A DNA stretch of 64,000 bases from an uncultured Draconibacterium sp. (lineage in GTDB: Bacteria > Bacteroidota > Bacteroidia > Bacteroidales > Prolixibacteraceae), in the NCBI RefSeq assembly GCF_963677575.1, contig NZ_OY782038.1, positions 2,359,501 to 2,423,500 of the forward strand, given 5' to 3'. Made by a program: the position numbers and the translations under genes. Shown one piece after another: positions 29,573-37,658 of the stretch (positions within the stretch are counted from its first letter, which is position 1; every line of letters starts with the position of its first letter). The notes beneath the pieces were generated by a model. The model saw only the letters and a program-made list of their open reading frames with translations. It was not told the DNA's origin and ran no database searches.

Positions 29573-30046
29573 ATGAAAAGAAAAAAGAATATAGCGATCG
29601 TAGCACACGATAACCGCAAAAAAGACATTATGGAATGGGTGTCTTTCAACTGGAAAGAACTGGCCCAGCACGACTTGATCTGCACAGGAACAACCGGAAA
29701 AATGGTTGAGGAGGCACTGGCAACAAGCTGCCACGAACATAGCACTGTGCCGCCAACTGTAACCCGTCTGAAATCGGGGCCATTGGGTGGCGACCAGCAA
29801 CTGGGAGCAATGATTTGCGAAGGAAATATTGACATGCTCATCTTCTTTTGGGACCCGATGCAACCACAACCCCACGATGTAGACGTAAAAGCCTTGCTGC
29901 GTATCACGGTTTTATACAATATTCCAACAGCGTCGAACCGTTCAACGGCCGATTTTATGGTTACATCGGAGTTATTCCACGAGCAATATGATCCAATTAT
30001 CAAAGATTACGGGGAGTATATAGCTCGCGATGTTGATATGAAATAA
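29573..30046 (+). CDS. mgsA: methylglyoxal synthase
   Basis: 157 aa. Converts dihydroxyacetone phosphate to methylglyoxal plus phosphate, a bypass that relieves sugar-phosphate stress. Family motifs: IAIVAHDNRKKDIM, CTGTTGKMVEE (phosphate-binding TGTTG), SGPLGGDQQLGAMI with the catalytic Asp, and WDPMQPQPHDVDVKALLRI. Length and order are standard. It lies 180 bp after glmM on the same strand. Confidence 0.95.
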   Translation: MKRKKNIAIVAHDNRKKDIMEWVSFNWKELAQHDLICTGTTGKMVEEALATSCHEHSTVPPTVTRLKSGPLGGDQQLGAMICEGNIDMLIFFWDPMQPQPHDVDVKALLRITVLYNIPTASNRSTADFMVTSELFHEQYDPIIKDYGEYIARDVDMK

Positions 30047-30100
30047 GATTAATTCTTAATTTTTTTAAAAAGACTAGGCGTTATTGGTAATTTTTTTCAA

Positions 30101-30108
30101 TATTTTTG
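30101..30108 (+). promoter_or_regulatory. -7 box of the CBM9-like gene
   Basis: TATTTTTG, a perfect TAnnTTTG match, 33 bases before the ATG at 30142, supporting that start over the ATG at 30106, which would lie inside the box. Confidence 0.45.
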
Positions 30109-30141
30109 TCGTTATTGTCCGACATTAATAGTGATTGGTCT

Positions 30142-31251
30142 ATGCGAATTATCAGGAATGCCCTCCTCCTTACATTTTTTATTATCAGCAACTTGAACTT
30201 GTCGGCACAGGAACAATGGGGGAAGTATGCCCGCTTGTTTACAACTCCAAATACGTACATTGCCGGGCAAAGTCGAGATGCCATTAAGATTGACGGACAA
30301 GCCAAAGAGCCGGCTTGGGAAAATGCTGGCTGGACTTCTGAGTTTATAGATATTCAGGGCCCCAACATGCCTCAACCTACTTATTCTACGCGGATTAAAA
30401 TGTTATGGGACGATACCAACCTGTACATTTTTGCAGAATTAGAAGAGGAAAATATCTGGGGCTACTACGATCAACAGGACATGATCGTTTACCACGAAAA
30501 TGATTTTGAAGTGTTCATCGATCCCGATGGCGACACGCATAACTACTACGAATTTGAAGTGAATGCCCAAAATACCTTGTTCGACCTTTTTCTGGATAAA
30601 CCTTACAGAAACGGAGGTAAACCGGATATTGAATGGAATGCCAAAGGATTTAAAAGCGTCATTTATTTAGATGGAACGTTGAATGATCCCACCGACACCG
30701 ACAAAAAATGGTGCGTTGAGATGGCTATTCCTTTTTCATCCTTAACTACTGATGGCAATTTTATTCACCCTAAAGCCGGCGATATCTGGAAGATCAGCTT
30801 CTCACGCGTGCAGTGGCAAACTGAAATTATCGACGGGAAATACACCCGAAAAACTTCTGAAGACAGAAAGCTGATCCCGGAAGACAACTGGGTTTGGAGT
30901 CCGCAGGGAGTGATAAATATGCACTTCCCGGAACGCTGGGGACTGATTCAGTTTTCAGCTGAATCTCCAAAACCAACACACCCCTCATTTCAACTGCCTG
31001 AAGAAGAATTGTTGGCCCGCCACCTGTGGCATGTGTTTTATGCGCAACGCGATTATCGTAAAGAGAACAAAACATTTTGCAACGATCTTGCGAAACTGGG
31101 AATCCAACCAAACGGAAAAGAAAACAATACTAGTTTCTCGCTGGAAATGAACGCCGCGGGAAAAACGTATACCGCAACTTTAAAAACCAACAACAACCTG
31201 ATGATCTCTATCGATCAGGATGGCTTATTACGCTTACATACTGACAAATAA
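30142..31251 (+). CDS. secreted CBM9-like carbohydrate-binding protein
   Basis: 369 aa from the ATG at 30142, which gives a clean Sec signal peptide (IRNALLLTFFIISNLNLSAQ). Residues about 45-260 match the CBM9-like fold seen in many Bacteroidota proteins: DAIKIDGQAKEPAWENAGWT, IKMLWDDTNLYIFAELEE, DFEVFIDPDGDTHNYYEFEVN and WCVEMAIPFSSL. The C-terminal 100 residues are not recognised. It is followed 10 bp later by a putative glycosidase gene, so the pair may work on one sugar. No catalytic centre is visible. Confidence 0.82.
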   Translation: MRIIRNALLLTFFIISNLNLSAQEQWGKYARLFTTPNTYIAGQSRDAIKIDGQAKEPAWENAGWTSEFIDIQGPNMPQPTYSTRIKMLWDDTNLYIFAELEEENIWGYYDQQDMIVYHENDFEVFIDPDGDTHNYYEFEVNAQNTLFDLFLDKPYRNGGKPDIEWNAKGFKSVIYLDGTLNDPTDTDKKWCVEMAIPFSSLTTDGNFIHPKAGDIWKISFSRVQWQTEIIDGKYTRKTSEDRKLIPEDNWVWSPQGVINMHFPERWGLIQFSAESPKPTHPSFQLPEEELLARHLWHVFYAQRDYRKENKTFCNDLAKLGIQPNGKENNTSFSLEMNAAGKTYTATLKTNNNLMISIDQDGLLRLHTDK

Positions 31252-31261
31252 ACAATTAACG

Positions 31262-32335
31262 ATGAACAAAAGAGATTTTATTAAAACCACAATGCTGGCC
31301 GGAATGGGCCTTACGGTTGCAAGCACCTGTGCCAATGAAACTACACCATCAACTGCCGACCAAGTATTGAAACACTGGGTTTGGGAAAATCCGAACCACG
31401 AGGAAAGCGACGAAGACCTCCAAAAAAAATACAGTAGTTATTACGAGGCCGGAGTACGCGGTATGTTTTTCGAGCACGACAGCGAACGTCATTTTCAAAT
31501 AGCTAAAAAGGCCGGACTGGAAACACATCGCTGGATGTGGACCATGAACCGTGGCGAAAAAGAGCTGCTTGCCAGTCATCCGGAATGGTATGCCGTTAGC
31601 CGCGACGGAAAATCGTGCGCCGACAATCCGCCGTACGTAGGTTATTACCGCTGGTTGTGCCCATCGAAACCGGAAGTTAAAGAATACCTGGCTCAGCGCT
31701 CGAAAGAAATTCTTGAAAAGGATTATGTAGATGGTCTGCACCTGGATTATGTGCGTTACTGCGACGTGATTCTGCCGGTAAACCTGTGGGATAACTACGG
31801 TATCGACCAGAGCCAGGAATTGCCCGAATACGATTTCTGCTACTGCGACACTTGCCGCGAGAATTTCAAAAAGAAAACGGGAAAAGATCCGTTGGAGATG
31901 GAACATCCTGATCAAAGTCCGGCATGGCGGAAATACCGTTACGAGCAGGTGAACGGCATTGTAAATCACCTGGCAGAAATTACTCACTCTTACAATAAGC
32001 CCATTACTGCAGCGGTTTTCCCAACACCGGAAATAGCGCGCCGTATTGTGCGCCAGGATTGGACCAACTGGAACCTCGATGCAGTTTGTCCGATGATCTA
32101 CCACGGTTTTTACCGCGAAACGGTAAGCTGGATCGGCGATGCTGTTGAAGAAGGCATCCATTTCCTTTGTGGAAAATTCCCGATTTATGCCGGTTTGTTC
32201 CTGCCCGATTTCAAATCGGATGAAGAGCTGGAAGAAGGAATTCGTGTTGCCATTGCAAACGGTGCTTCAGGCGTTTCTTTGTTTGGAAAGGTAGATGAAA
32301 AAACTTTGAGCATATTGAAGAGTGCTTCGATATAG
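31262..32335 (+). CDS. GHL10-like putative glycoside hydrolase, exported
   Basis: 357 aa from the ATG at 31262. The N-terminus (MNKRDFIKTTMLAGMGLTVAS) resembles the KRDFIK export signals common in Bacteroidota. The body is a TIM-barrel-like domain near GHL10/PF02638: DYVDGLHLDYVRYC, NKPITAAVFPTPEIARR, WNLDAVCPMIYHGFY and ASGVSLFGKVDEKT. The conserved acidic residues in HLDYVRY and CPMIYH positions fit, but activity has not been shown for most GHL10 proteins. It lies 10 bp after the CBM9-like gene, likely in one operon. Confidence 0.72.
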   Translation: MNKRDFIKTTMLAGMGLTVASTCANETTPSTADQVLKHWVWENPNHEESDEDLQKKYSSYYEAGVRGMFFEHDSERHFQIAKKAGLETHRWMWTMNRGEKELLASHPEWYAVSRDGKSCADNPPYVGYYRWLCPSKPEVKEYLAQRSKEILEKDYVDGLHLDYVRYCDVILPVNLWDNYGIDQSQELPEYDFCYCDTCRENFKKKTGKDPLEMEHPDQSPAWRKYRYEQVNGIVNHLAEITHSYNKPITAAVFPTPEIARRIVRQDWTNWNLDAVCPMIYHGFYRETVSWIGDAVEEGIHFLCGKFPIYAGLFLPDFKSDEELEEGIRVAIANGASGVSLFGKVDEKTLSILKSASI

Positions 32336-32390
32336 CGTTTTTAAACGCTGTAGTTCGGTTTAAGGAATCAAAAATAAAAGAGATTGCTTC

Positions 32391-32474
32391 TCCGCCAGTT
32401 GGCGGATCGCAATGACGATATTGTGTATGAGTTAGGTAGGGATGGAAGGCGACTGAGCCGCCTTCCATCCCTAC
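32391..32474. repeat. two perfect hairpins after the GHL10-like gene
   Basis: TCCGCCA-GT-TGGCGGA (32391-32406) in a 'GATTGCTTC...CGCAATGACG' repeat, then a 16-bp perfect stem (GTAGGGATGGAAGGCG, 32436-32451, with its complement at 32459-32474). Either could act as a terminator. The first is shared in form with a hairpin at 35501-35516 (TCCGCC-GTCT-GGCGGA). Confidence 0.6.
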
Positions 32475-32556
32475 TTGTGTAAAAACCGTTGATTTATGCA
32501 TCATAAAACAAGTAATAAACTAAACCACCCCACCGCTGTAAACGCGGTCTTCCCCT

Positions 32557-32565
32557 CCTGGCAGG
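32557..32565. repeat. left 9-bp target-site duplication of the IS4-family element
   Basis: CCTGGCAGG, identical to 34124-34132 on the other side of the element. Confidence 0.85.
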
Positions 32566-34123
32566 CTACCCTTTATACACATCTTTTATCGATTAAGATA
32601 TTTGAGAGCGATTTGAAAGCCTTCAAATTTGCTTAAAAAGACATTTAATCCATTCTTAATAGAAATGTATCCGGGTGGGCCATGTGATTTGTAACCACTC
32701 CAACCACTTAAGCGAGCTATTGCCCATGCAGCCCATGCCAGGGATTTCTCGGGGTACGGATTTTTTTGTTTTTTTGTTTTTCCTTCTATCTCTGTTTTTA
32801 ATAATATTTCTATAAACTCTATTTGTTGTGGGCTAAATGCTGATTTAGCCTCAATTATTTCTTTTTTGTTGAGCGATAATTTTAGTGACATGCTTATTAG
32901 TGCTACTTGTAGCGCCATAACAACTTGTTTTTTAAGCGCTGCTCCGGTTTCCAATTGACTGGCTTCGAGCTCAAAGCCTTTACTCTTGAGTATCCTGAAT
33001 AGTTCTTCAATATACCAACGGTTTGCATACCACTCTAAACACTGCATAGCATCAGCAGTGCAATTTATAGGGTGTGTTGTAAGCAATCGCCATATAATAG
33101 ACGACTCTCCTTTGGGTATACTTTTAGTTTCTCGAGCTTCTATGGCAAATAGTTCTACATGATCGGGAAAATCACCCATGTGCGATTTTCGTGGCTTTTT
33201 AATCTTGACTTTCACATAGCGCAACTCCATTCTAACCGTTCTTGATTTTCTTTTTTTATTCCCTTTTACTTCCAGATTATAAGTACTTTGAAGCTCTTGC
33301 TGTTCCAGTTTTTCGAAGAGTTTTTCATCGCTGCATGCCAATCGTCTGTTTATACTTGAACGGATCAGCAAATGCGTTTGCTCATCGGGTAGACTGCAAA
33401 GCTCTTCGTAAATGTCAGATTTCCTGTCTCCAACTATAGTAACCATAGGGGTTTGTGCTAGAACCTTTCTGGATGTTTGTGCTGTTTCTATCCACCTAAA
33501 GGACTCCTTTTGACTAATAGATTGTTCTTTATAAGCACGTTCATGCTTATTTGCTTTATCCCAACTCCGATTCCAGATCTTTACATCGGCAATACCAAGC
33601 GGCATTTTATCTTTTGCATCCAGAACCAACATAGGATGACAAAAGAAGCCCCCGTTGTCGTTTTTAGTAACAGGACCTACGTCCTTGTCGCTTTTGCCAA
33701 TACGACCCAAGTGATGGATGAAATTAAACTCTGTAGTATCCTGTATACAAAGCAAATGTGCTGCATTTTGATTAGAGGCACATTGATTGCTTAAAGCCTT
33801 GATCAAATCCTTATATGTAAAACAGTTGTTGCTAAACATGCGATATGCTCCTATTTTTTCGGTGTTGGTCATACAAAACTTATTAACCGTTGCTTTGCCC
33901 AAAGTAAACATATCTGACATTACTTTCTCAGCTCTTTTGGCAATTCTGACATCCGGTAAAACATCCCTGCAAAATCCGTTAAACTCCTTGATTATCATAC
34001 CCTTAAGATAATAAAAAGAAGTCTTATTCATAATGTTATATTATTGATTTTCAGATCTTTATCCTGTTTTGATTATCTGCTCAACATTATTTCAAAGAAC
34101 GAATATTTGTGTATAAAGGGTAG
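32566..34123 (-). mobile_element. complete IS4-family insertion sequence, 1558 bp
   Basis: The ends are perfect 15-bp inverted repeats (CTACCCTTTATACAC at 32566-32580, complement at 34109-34123), flanked by 9-bp direct repeats CCTGGCAGG. One intact transposase gene fills the inside on the - strand. A 9-bp duplication is usual for IS4-family members such as IS50. Removing the element and one repeat copy restores a near-palindrome (TTCCCCTCCTGGCAGGAGGG region), part of an older intergenic repeat. Confidence 0.9.
32586..34031 (-). CDS. IS4-family (IS50/Tn5-like) transposase
   Basis: 481 aa DDE transposase. The N-terminal Tn5-type DNA-binding region is present (DVRIAKRAEKVMSDMF and KIGAYRMFSNNCFTYKDL). 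The catalytic core has the first Asp in CIQDTTEFNF, the second Asp in VGDRKSDIYEEL, and the complete YREK signature Y-x2-R-x3-E-x6-K in WYANRWYIEELFRILKSKG. No frameshift or stop. Intact gene, ends and target duplication suggest a recent, possibly active insertion. Confidence 0.93.
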   Translation of the reverse strand: MNKTSFYYLKGMIIKEFNGFCRDVLPDVRIAKRAEKVMSDMFTLGKATVNKFCMTNTEKIGAYRMFSNNCFTYKDLIKALSNQCASNQNAAHLLCIQDTTEFNFIHHLGRIGKSDKDVGPVTKNDNGGFFCHPMLVLDAKDKMPLGIADVKIWNRSWDKANKHERAYKEQSISQKESFRWIETAQTSRKVLAQTPMVTIVGDRKSDIYEELCSLPDEQTHLLIRSSINRRLACSDEKLFEKLEQQELQSTYNLEVKGNKKRKSRTVRMELRYVKVKIKKPRKSHMGDFPDHVELFAIEARETKSIPKGESSIIWRLLTTHPINCTADAMQCLEWYANRWYIEELFRILKSKGFELEASQLETGAALKKQVVMALQVALISMSLKLSLNKKEIIEAKSAFSPQQIEFIEILLKTEIEGKTKKQKNPYPEKSLAWAAWAIARLSGWSGYKSHGPPGYISIKNGLNVFLSKFEGFQIALKYLNR

Positions 34124-34132
34124 CCTGGCAGG
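34124..34132. repeat. right 9-bp target-site duplication of the IS4-family element
   Basis: CCTGGCAGG, identical to 32557-32565. The following AGGGGAATTG completes the palindromic target. Confidence 0.85.
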
Positions 34133-34228
34133 AGGGGAATTGAAAATTAGCTACGCTGATTTTTCGTGCTACTTAACATTGCTTTTATTAAAAGGCCAAA
34201 TTGGAATACGAATTTTCTCCTCCTATTC

Positions 34229-35233
34229 TTATGAAACAGACAAGGGATTAATGTAATTTTGTATATACATTTTTTCATTTTTTATCACTGCGAACATTCT
34301 CAGAACTAGTTTAGCCCTAATTGCATTTAACACAGTCATTTTATTTTTACCTTCTGCTACTTTTCGGTTATAGTAATGACCTAAATCTCCGTTTGTTTTA
34401 CTTGCAGAAAGTGCAGCCATATGTAAAAGAGCTTTAATGCTTTTATCTGCTCGTTTTGAAACTTTACGTTTTGAGCGAACACTACTCCCTGAAGTGTATG
34501 AAAATGGAGCCACCCCGGCATGGCAGCAAAACTTTCGAGGATCTTTAAAATCCCTGAATGCATTTGTTTCCAATATCATTTTTAATGCAGTTCTTTCTCC
34601 AACGCCATCAATAGAGCAAAGTAAGTAGTGCTGTTTAGACAAGGTTTCATCATTATCGATAATGGACTGTATTTGATCTTCTATTTGTTTTATTGCTTGG
34701 TTTAGGTTTTGTATCAGCTGAGACAAGCGCTTATGTTTCTTTGTATAGATTTGTTGATTCATAAAATCCCTTTGGTCGGTCAATTGCCCCTTATATTTGG
34801 CCCTGTCGCAAACAAGCATATCTCGTTCACTTACCAATTGTTTTAGGTTCTGGATTGCGTCTTCTGGCATTGAGAACAAACTTACCTGATCCTCAAACCT
34901 CTGCGCATAGATGGCTATTTTTCGGGCATCAAGTTTGTCATTTTTCCCTCTTTGCATCCCTGATCTAAACTTGATTTGCACCGGGTTTTCTATCCACAAA
35001 TCAAGCTCAAGATCCTTGCAAACGCATGATAGCGGATAGATATATTGCCCCGTATATTCGGCGCATATTAAAACCTTTTCTTTCGAGGTATCCTTTAAGA
35101 TGGATTCCAGGTGGCTTTTTATTGCTGAACTGTGATTGGTCACAACCTCTTCCTTGCAGAACTGTCCATCCTGATAATTGCAAAAATCTAATTTTAACTT
35201 ACTAACATCAACGCCAATAAAAATCTTCTTCAT
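34229..35233 (-). CDS. IS110-family transposase (DEDD recombinase)
   Basis: 334 aa from the ATG at 35233 (MKKIFIGVDVSKLKLDF); the longer frame to 35299 only adds leader. N-terminal RuvC-like DEDD domain: the first Asp in IGVDVSK, Glu in ICAEYTGQY, and the GKNDKLDARKIAIYAQRF block with the later Asp residues. The C-terminal Transposase_20 domain has LLCSIDGVGERTALKMI and the serine region HAGVAPFSYTSGSSVRSKRKVSKRA. Complete, with no internal stop. Known relatives use an RNA from the element to choose the target. Confidence 0.93.
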   Translation of the reverse strand: MKKIFIGVDVSKLKLDFCNYQDGQFCKEEVVTNHSSAIKSHLESILKDTSKEKVLICAEYTGQYIYPLSCVCKDLELDLWIENPVQIKFRSGMQRGKNDKLDARKIAIYAQRFEDQVSLFSMPEDAIQNLKQLVSERDMLVCDRAKYKGQLTDQRDFMNQQIYTKKHKRLSQLIQNLNQAIKQIEDQIQSIIDNDETLSKQHYLLCSIDGVGERTALKMILETNAFRDFKDPRKFCCHAGVAPFSYTSGSSVRSKRKVSKRADKSIKALLHMAALSASKTNGDLGHYYNRKVAEGKNKMTVLNAIRAKLVLRMFAVIKNEKMYIQNYINPLSVS

Positions 35234-35359
35234 AACTTTGAATTTAGCAAACATGAAAAGAAGGGAAACTTGAAATAATCCTAAAAACCTTAATTGCAAA
35301 AGGCTAAATTCTTATATAGGTCTTTATTTCAAGAAAACCAGAAAGTCTAAATAGGAGGA
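35234..35359 (-). ncRNA. candidate bridge RNA of the IS110-family element
   Basis: The 126-base non-coding end before the transposase start, where IS110-group elements encode their bridge RNA. It contains a perfect 10-bp inverted repeat (CTTGAAATAA at 35269-35278 and TTATTTCAAG at 35324-35333) enclosing 45 bases, with a smaller CCTT/AAGG stem inside. It is shorter than the 177-nt IS621 bridge RNA, so part may lie beyond. The RNA is inferred from position and pairing only. Confidence 0.4.
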
Positions 35360-35490
35360 TAAGTTTGTTGCTTACCCCAGGAGATAGTTTACTGTCTGGT
35401 TTCCTTTCTTTTTTTAATGTTTATGGTTTATACTCAAAATTAATCCATTCTATTTCATTGGGAATTAATACCTCAAATCTAAGGTTTCAG

Positions 35491-35525
35491 GAGGAGTACG
35501 TCCGCCGTCTGGCGGATGGGAGGTG
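35491..35525. repeat. palindromic repeat with TCCGCC-GTCT-GGCGGA hairpin
   Basis: Hairpin at 35501-35516 within GAGGAGTACG...GGGAGGTGG. Read backwards, the flanks (CCACC...CTCCTC) resemble the 'AAACCACC...CCTCCTGG' repeat at 32522-32565 that the IS4 element hit, so both seem to be copies of one repeat family. Confidence 0.45.
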
Positions 35526-35567
35526 GTTTTATTCGCCTGAGACCTATTCAATACGACCAAACATTAT

Positions 35568-35664
35568 TGTCATTTCGACGAAGAATGAGGAGAAATCTCT
35601 CCCGATAGAACAGATTTAGCTCCACTGATTCTCAATTCTCAGTCGTTCCTTCTTCGAAATGACA
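35568..35664. repeat. 97-bp palindromic repeat (TGTCATTTCGA ends)
   Basis: Perfect 11-bp terminal inverted repeats TGTCATTTCGA and TCGAAATGACA, with further CGAAGAA/TTCTTCG matching just inside. The stretch 35360-35802 otherwise holds only this, the hairpin repeat at 35491 and a possible leader of the next gene; I see no credible gene in it. Confidence 0.65.
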
Positions 35665-35763
35665 GTTTACATGTTTTGTAGTCAACTTAATGACGCCACT
35701 AATTGCTTTTTGGGTTTCAGGTTTTTCCATTACATTTGCAGGCCAAAATTTTGAGTACTAATT

Positions 35764-35802
35764 GAGCAGGTGGCATCACCCTGCACTTTAAAGAATAAAA
35801 AA
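35764..35802 (+). promoter_or_regulatory. possible preQ1-type riboswitch leader
   Basis: A 5-bp GC stem (GCAGG 35766-35770 / CCTGC 35780-35784) with a 9-base loop ending in CAC, then an A-rich tail running into the ATG of a queuosine-precursor transporter. Small stem plus A-rich tail just before the start is the layout of preQ1-I riboswitches. I could not find a convincing loop-tail pseudoknot, so this is tentative. Confidence 0.25.
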
Positions 35803-36507
35803 ATGCAAAACGAAATCCTTTGGCTGGCGATGTTGCTGGCAAATTTTCTGCTAATTATTTTAGCCTACCGGTTATTCGGGAAATGGGGCCTTGTAATGTG
35901 GATTCCCATCTCGGTAATTGTGGCCAACATCCAGGTAATACAAACCGTTGAGCTGTTCGGGCTGGTGGCCACGCTTGGTAACATTGTTTATGCTACATCG
36001 TTTTTGGTAACCGATATTCTGTCGGAGAACTACGGAAAGGAGGAAGCTAAAAAAGCAGTGTGGATCGGGTTCTTCAGTCTTATCTCCATGACTTTGCTGA
36101 TGAACCTGGCATTGAAGTTTCTGCCGCTGGAAGGCGACGAATTTGCGGGTATAACCCACGAAGCTACCAGCACGATTTTTAGTCTTATGCCGCGAATTGC
36201 AGTAGCAAGTTTAGCTGCTTATCTACTCTCGCAGCGCCACGATGTTTGGGCTTACCATTTCTGGAAAAAACGTTTTTCGAAAGAAAACCAGATCTGGTTA
36301 CGCAATAACCTCAGCACTATGATTTCGCAACTGATAGACAGTGTGGTTTTTGTTGCTATTGCCTTTTGGGGTGAATACGAGTGGGCAGTGCTTCTTGAAA
36401 TTTTTATTACCACGTATTTCCTGAAATGGATTGTTGCCGCTGCCGACACACCGTTTGTTTACTGGGGTAAGAAAATTTATCGACGTAACCGGTTTTGGAT
36501 GGAGTAG
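35803..36507 (+). CDS. queuosine precursor transporter (YhhQ/VUT family)
   Basis: 234 aa from the ATG at 35803; an upstream ATG at 35770 would add an unlikely polar leader. About six membrane helices with the family blocks VMWIPISVIVANIQVIQTVEL, NIVYATSFLVTDILSENYGK and MISQLIDSVVFVAIAFWG. These are the YhhQ/PF02592 hallmarks. Members import 7-deazaguanine precursors (preQ0/preQ1) for queuosine in tRNA. It ends at a two-way terminator shared with the convergent lipoprotein gene. Confidence 0.9.
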   Translation: MQNEILWLAMLLANFLLIILAYRLFGKWGLVMWIPISVIVANIQVIQTVELFGLVATLGNIVYATSFLVTDILSENYGKEEAKKAVWIGFFSLISMTLLMNLALKFLPLEGDEFAGITHEATSTIFSLMPRIAVASLAAYLLSQRHDVWAYHFWKKRFSKENQIWLRNNLSTMISQLIDSVVFVAIAFWGEYEWAVLLEIFITTYFLKWIVAAADTPFVYWGKKIYRRNRFWME

Positions 36508-36549
36508 AAATGTTGGTCACTGGACATTAGTCATTGGTTAATAGGAAAA

Positions 36550-36586
36550 GGCTCCGATCTGTATTTGCGTTAATTCAGATCGGACC
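36550..36586. terminator. bidirectional intrinsic terminator
   Basis: Stem GGCTCCGATCTG / CAGATCGGACC with a 14-base loop, followed by TTTCTTT on the + strand and preceded by AAAA for the - strand. It sits between two convergent genes. Confidence 0.8.
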
Positions 36587-36594
36587 TTTCTTTA

Positions 36595-37116
36595 TTACTC
36601 CTCATCGGCTAGTACAGCGTCTATTAAAAGCTCCAAGTTTACATCAAAATTCATTGGTGCTTTTCGGGTCGTTCCTTCCACGGTAACCGTTACTTGTTTT
36701 TCCTCCGTCAAGGTTTCGCCAAAGGCCATGTATCCGCCACCTAACATTCCGTTTCTCGTAAAAGTAATGGAATCAGGTGCATTAATTTCCATTCTATCGT
36801 CTTCTACTGAGATCGTTAAATAATTTATTGAATCACCATCTGCAAGCCCACTTAATCCAAAGTCAACAAATTTGCCGAGAACATGTGTAATATCCTCCAG
36901 ATTATCCTTTAGGTCATCATTATCGCGAAGGTAATAAGTTCCCGATGCTGTAAATGCATAATCCGTTCTTCCCGACTCATGTTCTATTGCCGATGCTTCG
37001 GTTACTTCAATCGGAACCGTAAGAGGGAGACTGGTTTCAATCACTACCGGATCGTCGTTATCACACGAAAAAAGGAAAAGGCTAAAGATTAAAAGTAAAA
37101 TGGAATTCTGTTTCAT
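36595..37116 (-). CDS. lipoprotein of unknown function
   Basis: 173 aa. The lipobox is in LFLFSCDNDD (Cys near 18). The mature part is acidic and beta-rich (YAFTASGTYYLRDNDDLKDNL, VDFGLSGLADGDSINYLTISVEDDRMEINAP), ending in DAVLADEE. I recognise no domain. Monocistronic in appearance: a terminator follows and the next upstream gene is 104 bp away. Confidence 0.75.
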   Translation of the reverse strand: MKQNSILLLIFSLFLFSCDNDDPVVIETSLPLTVPIEVTEASAIEHESGRTDYAFTASGTYYLRDNDDLKDNLEDITHVLGKFVDFGLSGLADGDSINYLTISVEDDRMEINAPDSITFTRNGMLGGGYMAFGETLTEEKQVTVTVEGTTRKAPMNFDVNLELLIDAVLADEE

Positions 37117-37220
37117 GATTTTAATTTGTAATTAATAATTTAAAAGGCTTTTGTTTACTGTTTGATGGATTGATTTAATTGTTTTCTGTATGTAATTTGA
37201 GTTTGTCTTAATTTCCAGTT

Positions 37221-37658
37221 TTATTTAAAATGTTTAAACCTTTCATAGCGCATTTCCATGTACTCTTGAGGCAAATTTCCATCTACACGAATGCATTTAC
37301 CATGCTCATCAATATAGGCTTTAAAACTCGATGTGTTTTTTTGATAGATCGTATATTCAGGGTCGTTGGTAGTTTTATTTACATTACTGGTGTAAGCCCA
37401 TTTTTTTGTTTTGGGATTAATCTTAAGGTTCGACTTGTTTGGCGTAAGAAACATGCCCGTTTCTGTAAATTCATACACCATAACTTTCCCGCCAGAGGGC
37501 GTATGTATTACTTGTGTCGGACTTCCTACTTTTTTAAGAATTTCTAATTCGTTCTGCCCTACCAAATCGTTGTAGTTCGATTTGTTTACCACCTTTTTGC
37601 TGGAAGAACAAGCAGCAAAAATGGTAAAACAAAGTAATGTTATAAGAATTTGTTTCAT
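37221..37658 (-). CDS. small SmpA/BamE-like lipoprotein
   Basis: 145 aa from the ATG at 37658, which gives a lipoprotein signal (MKQILITLLCFTIFAACSSS). The segment LVGQNELEILKKVGSPTQVIHTPSGGKVMVYEF has the shape of the SmpA/OmlA (BamE) fold: a 'G..e.eIl..lG.Pt' turn followed by a strand. The match is to fold type, not to a defined orthologue. Neighbouring gene (36595) is also a lipoprotein. Confidence 0.75.
   Translation of the reverse strand: MKQILITLLCFTIFAACSSSKKVVNKSNYNDLVGQNELEILKKVGSPTQVIHTPSGGKVMVYEFTETGMFLTPNKSNLKINPKTKKWAYTSNVNKTTNDPEYTIYQKNTSSFKAYIDEHGKCIRVDGNLPQEYMEMRYERFKHFK

Larger units (their letters stand above)
34218..35359 (-). mobile_element. IS110-family insertion sequence (ends approximate)
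   Basis: An intact IS110-type transposase gene is bracketed by a perfect 10-bp inverted repeat: TCCTCCTATT (34218-34227) and AATAGGAGGA (35350-35359). No direct target repeats are seen, as expected for this family. Upstream of the transposase start lie about 126 non-coding bases, downstream only about 11. The true ends may lie a few bases outside the inverted repeats. Confidence 0.75.

Noticed and set aside
31349..32161. 270-codon antisense frame inside the GHL10-like gene
   Set aside because: A shadow frame of a clear gene; its composition is not protein-like.
32550..34139. 31-bp terminal inverted repeats for the IS4-family element
   Set aside because: The outer 16 bases are host palindrome plus target duplication; only the inner 15 bp belong to the element.
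34044..34256. + strand open frame of 70 codons between two insertion sequences
   Set aside because: It crosses the IS4 right end, the target duplication and the IS110 left end, so it is a chance frame made by the insertions.
35365..35619. + strand frame of 84 codons before the queuosine transporter
   Set aside because: It runs through two palindromic repeats and has no family resemblance or promoter.
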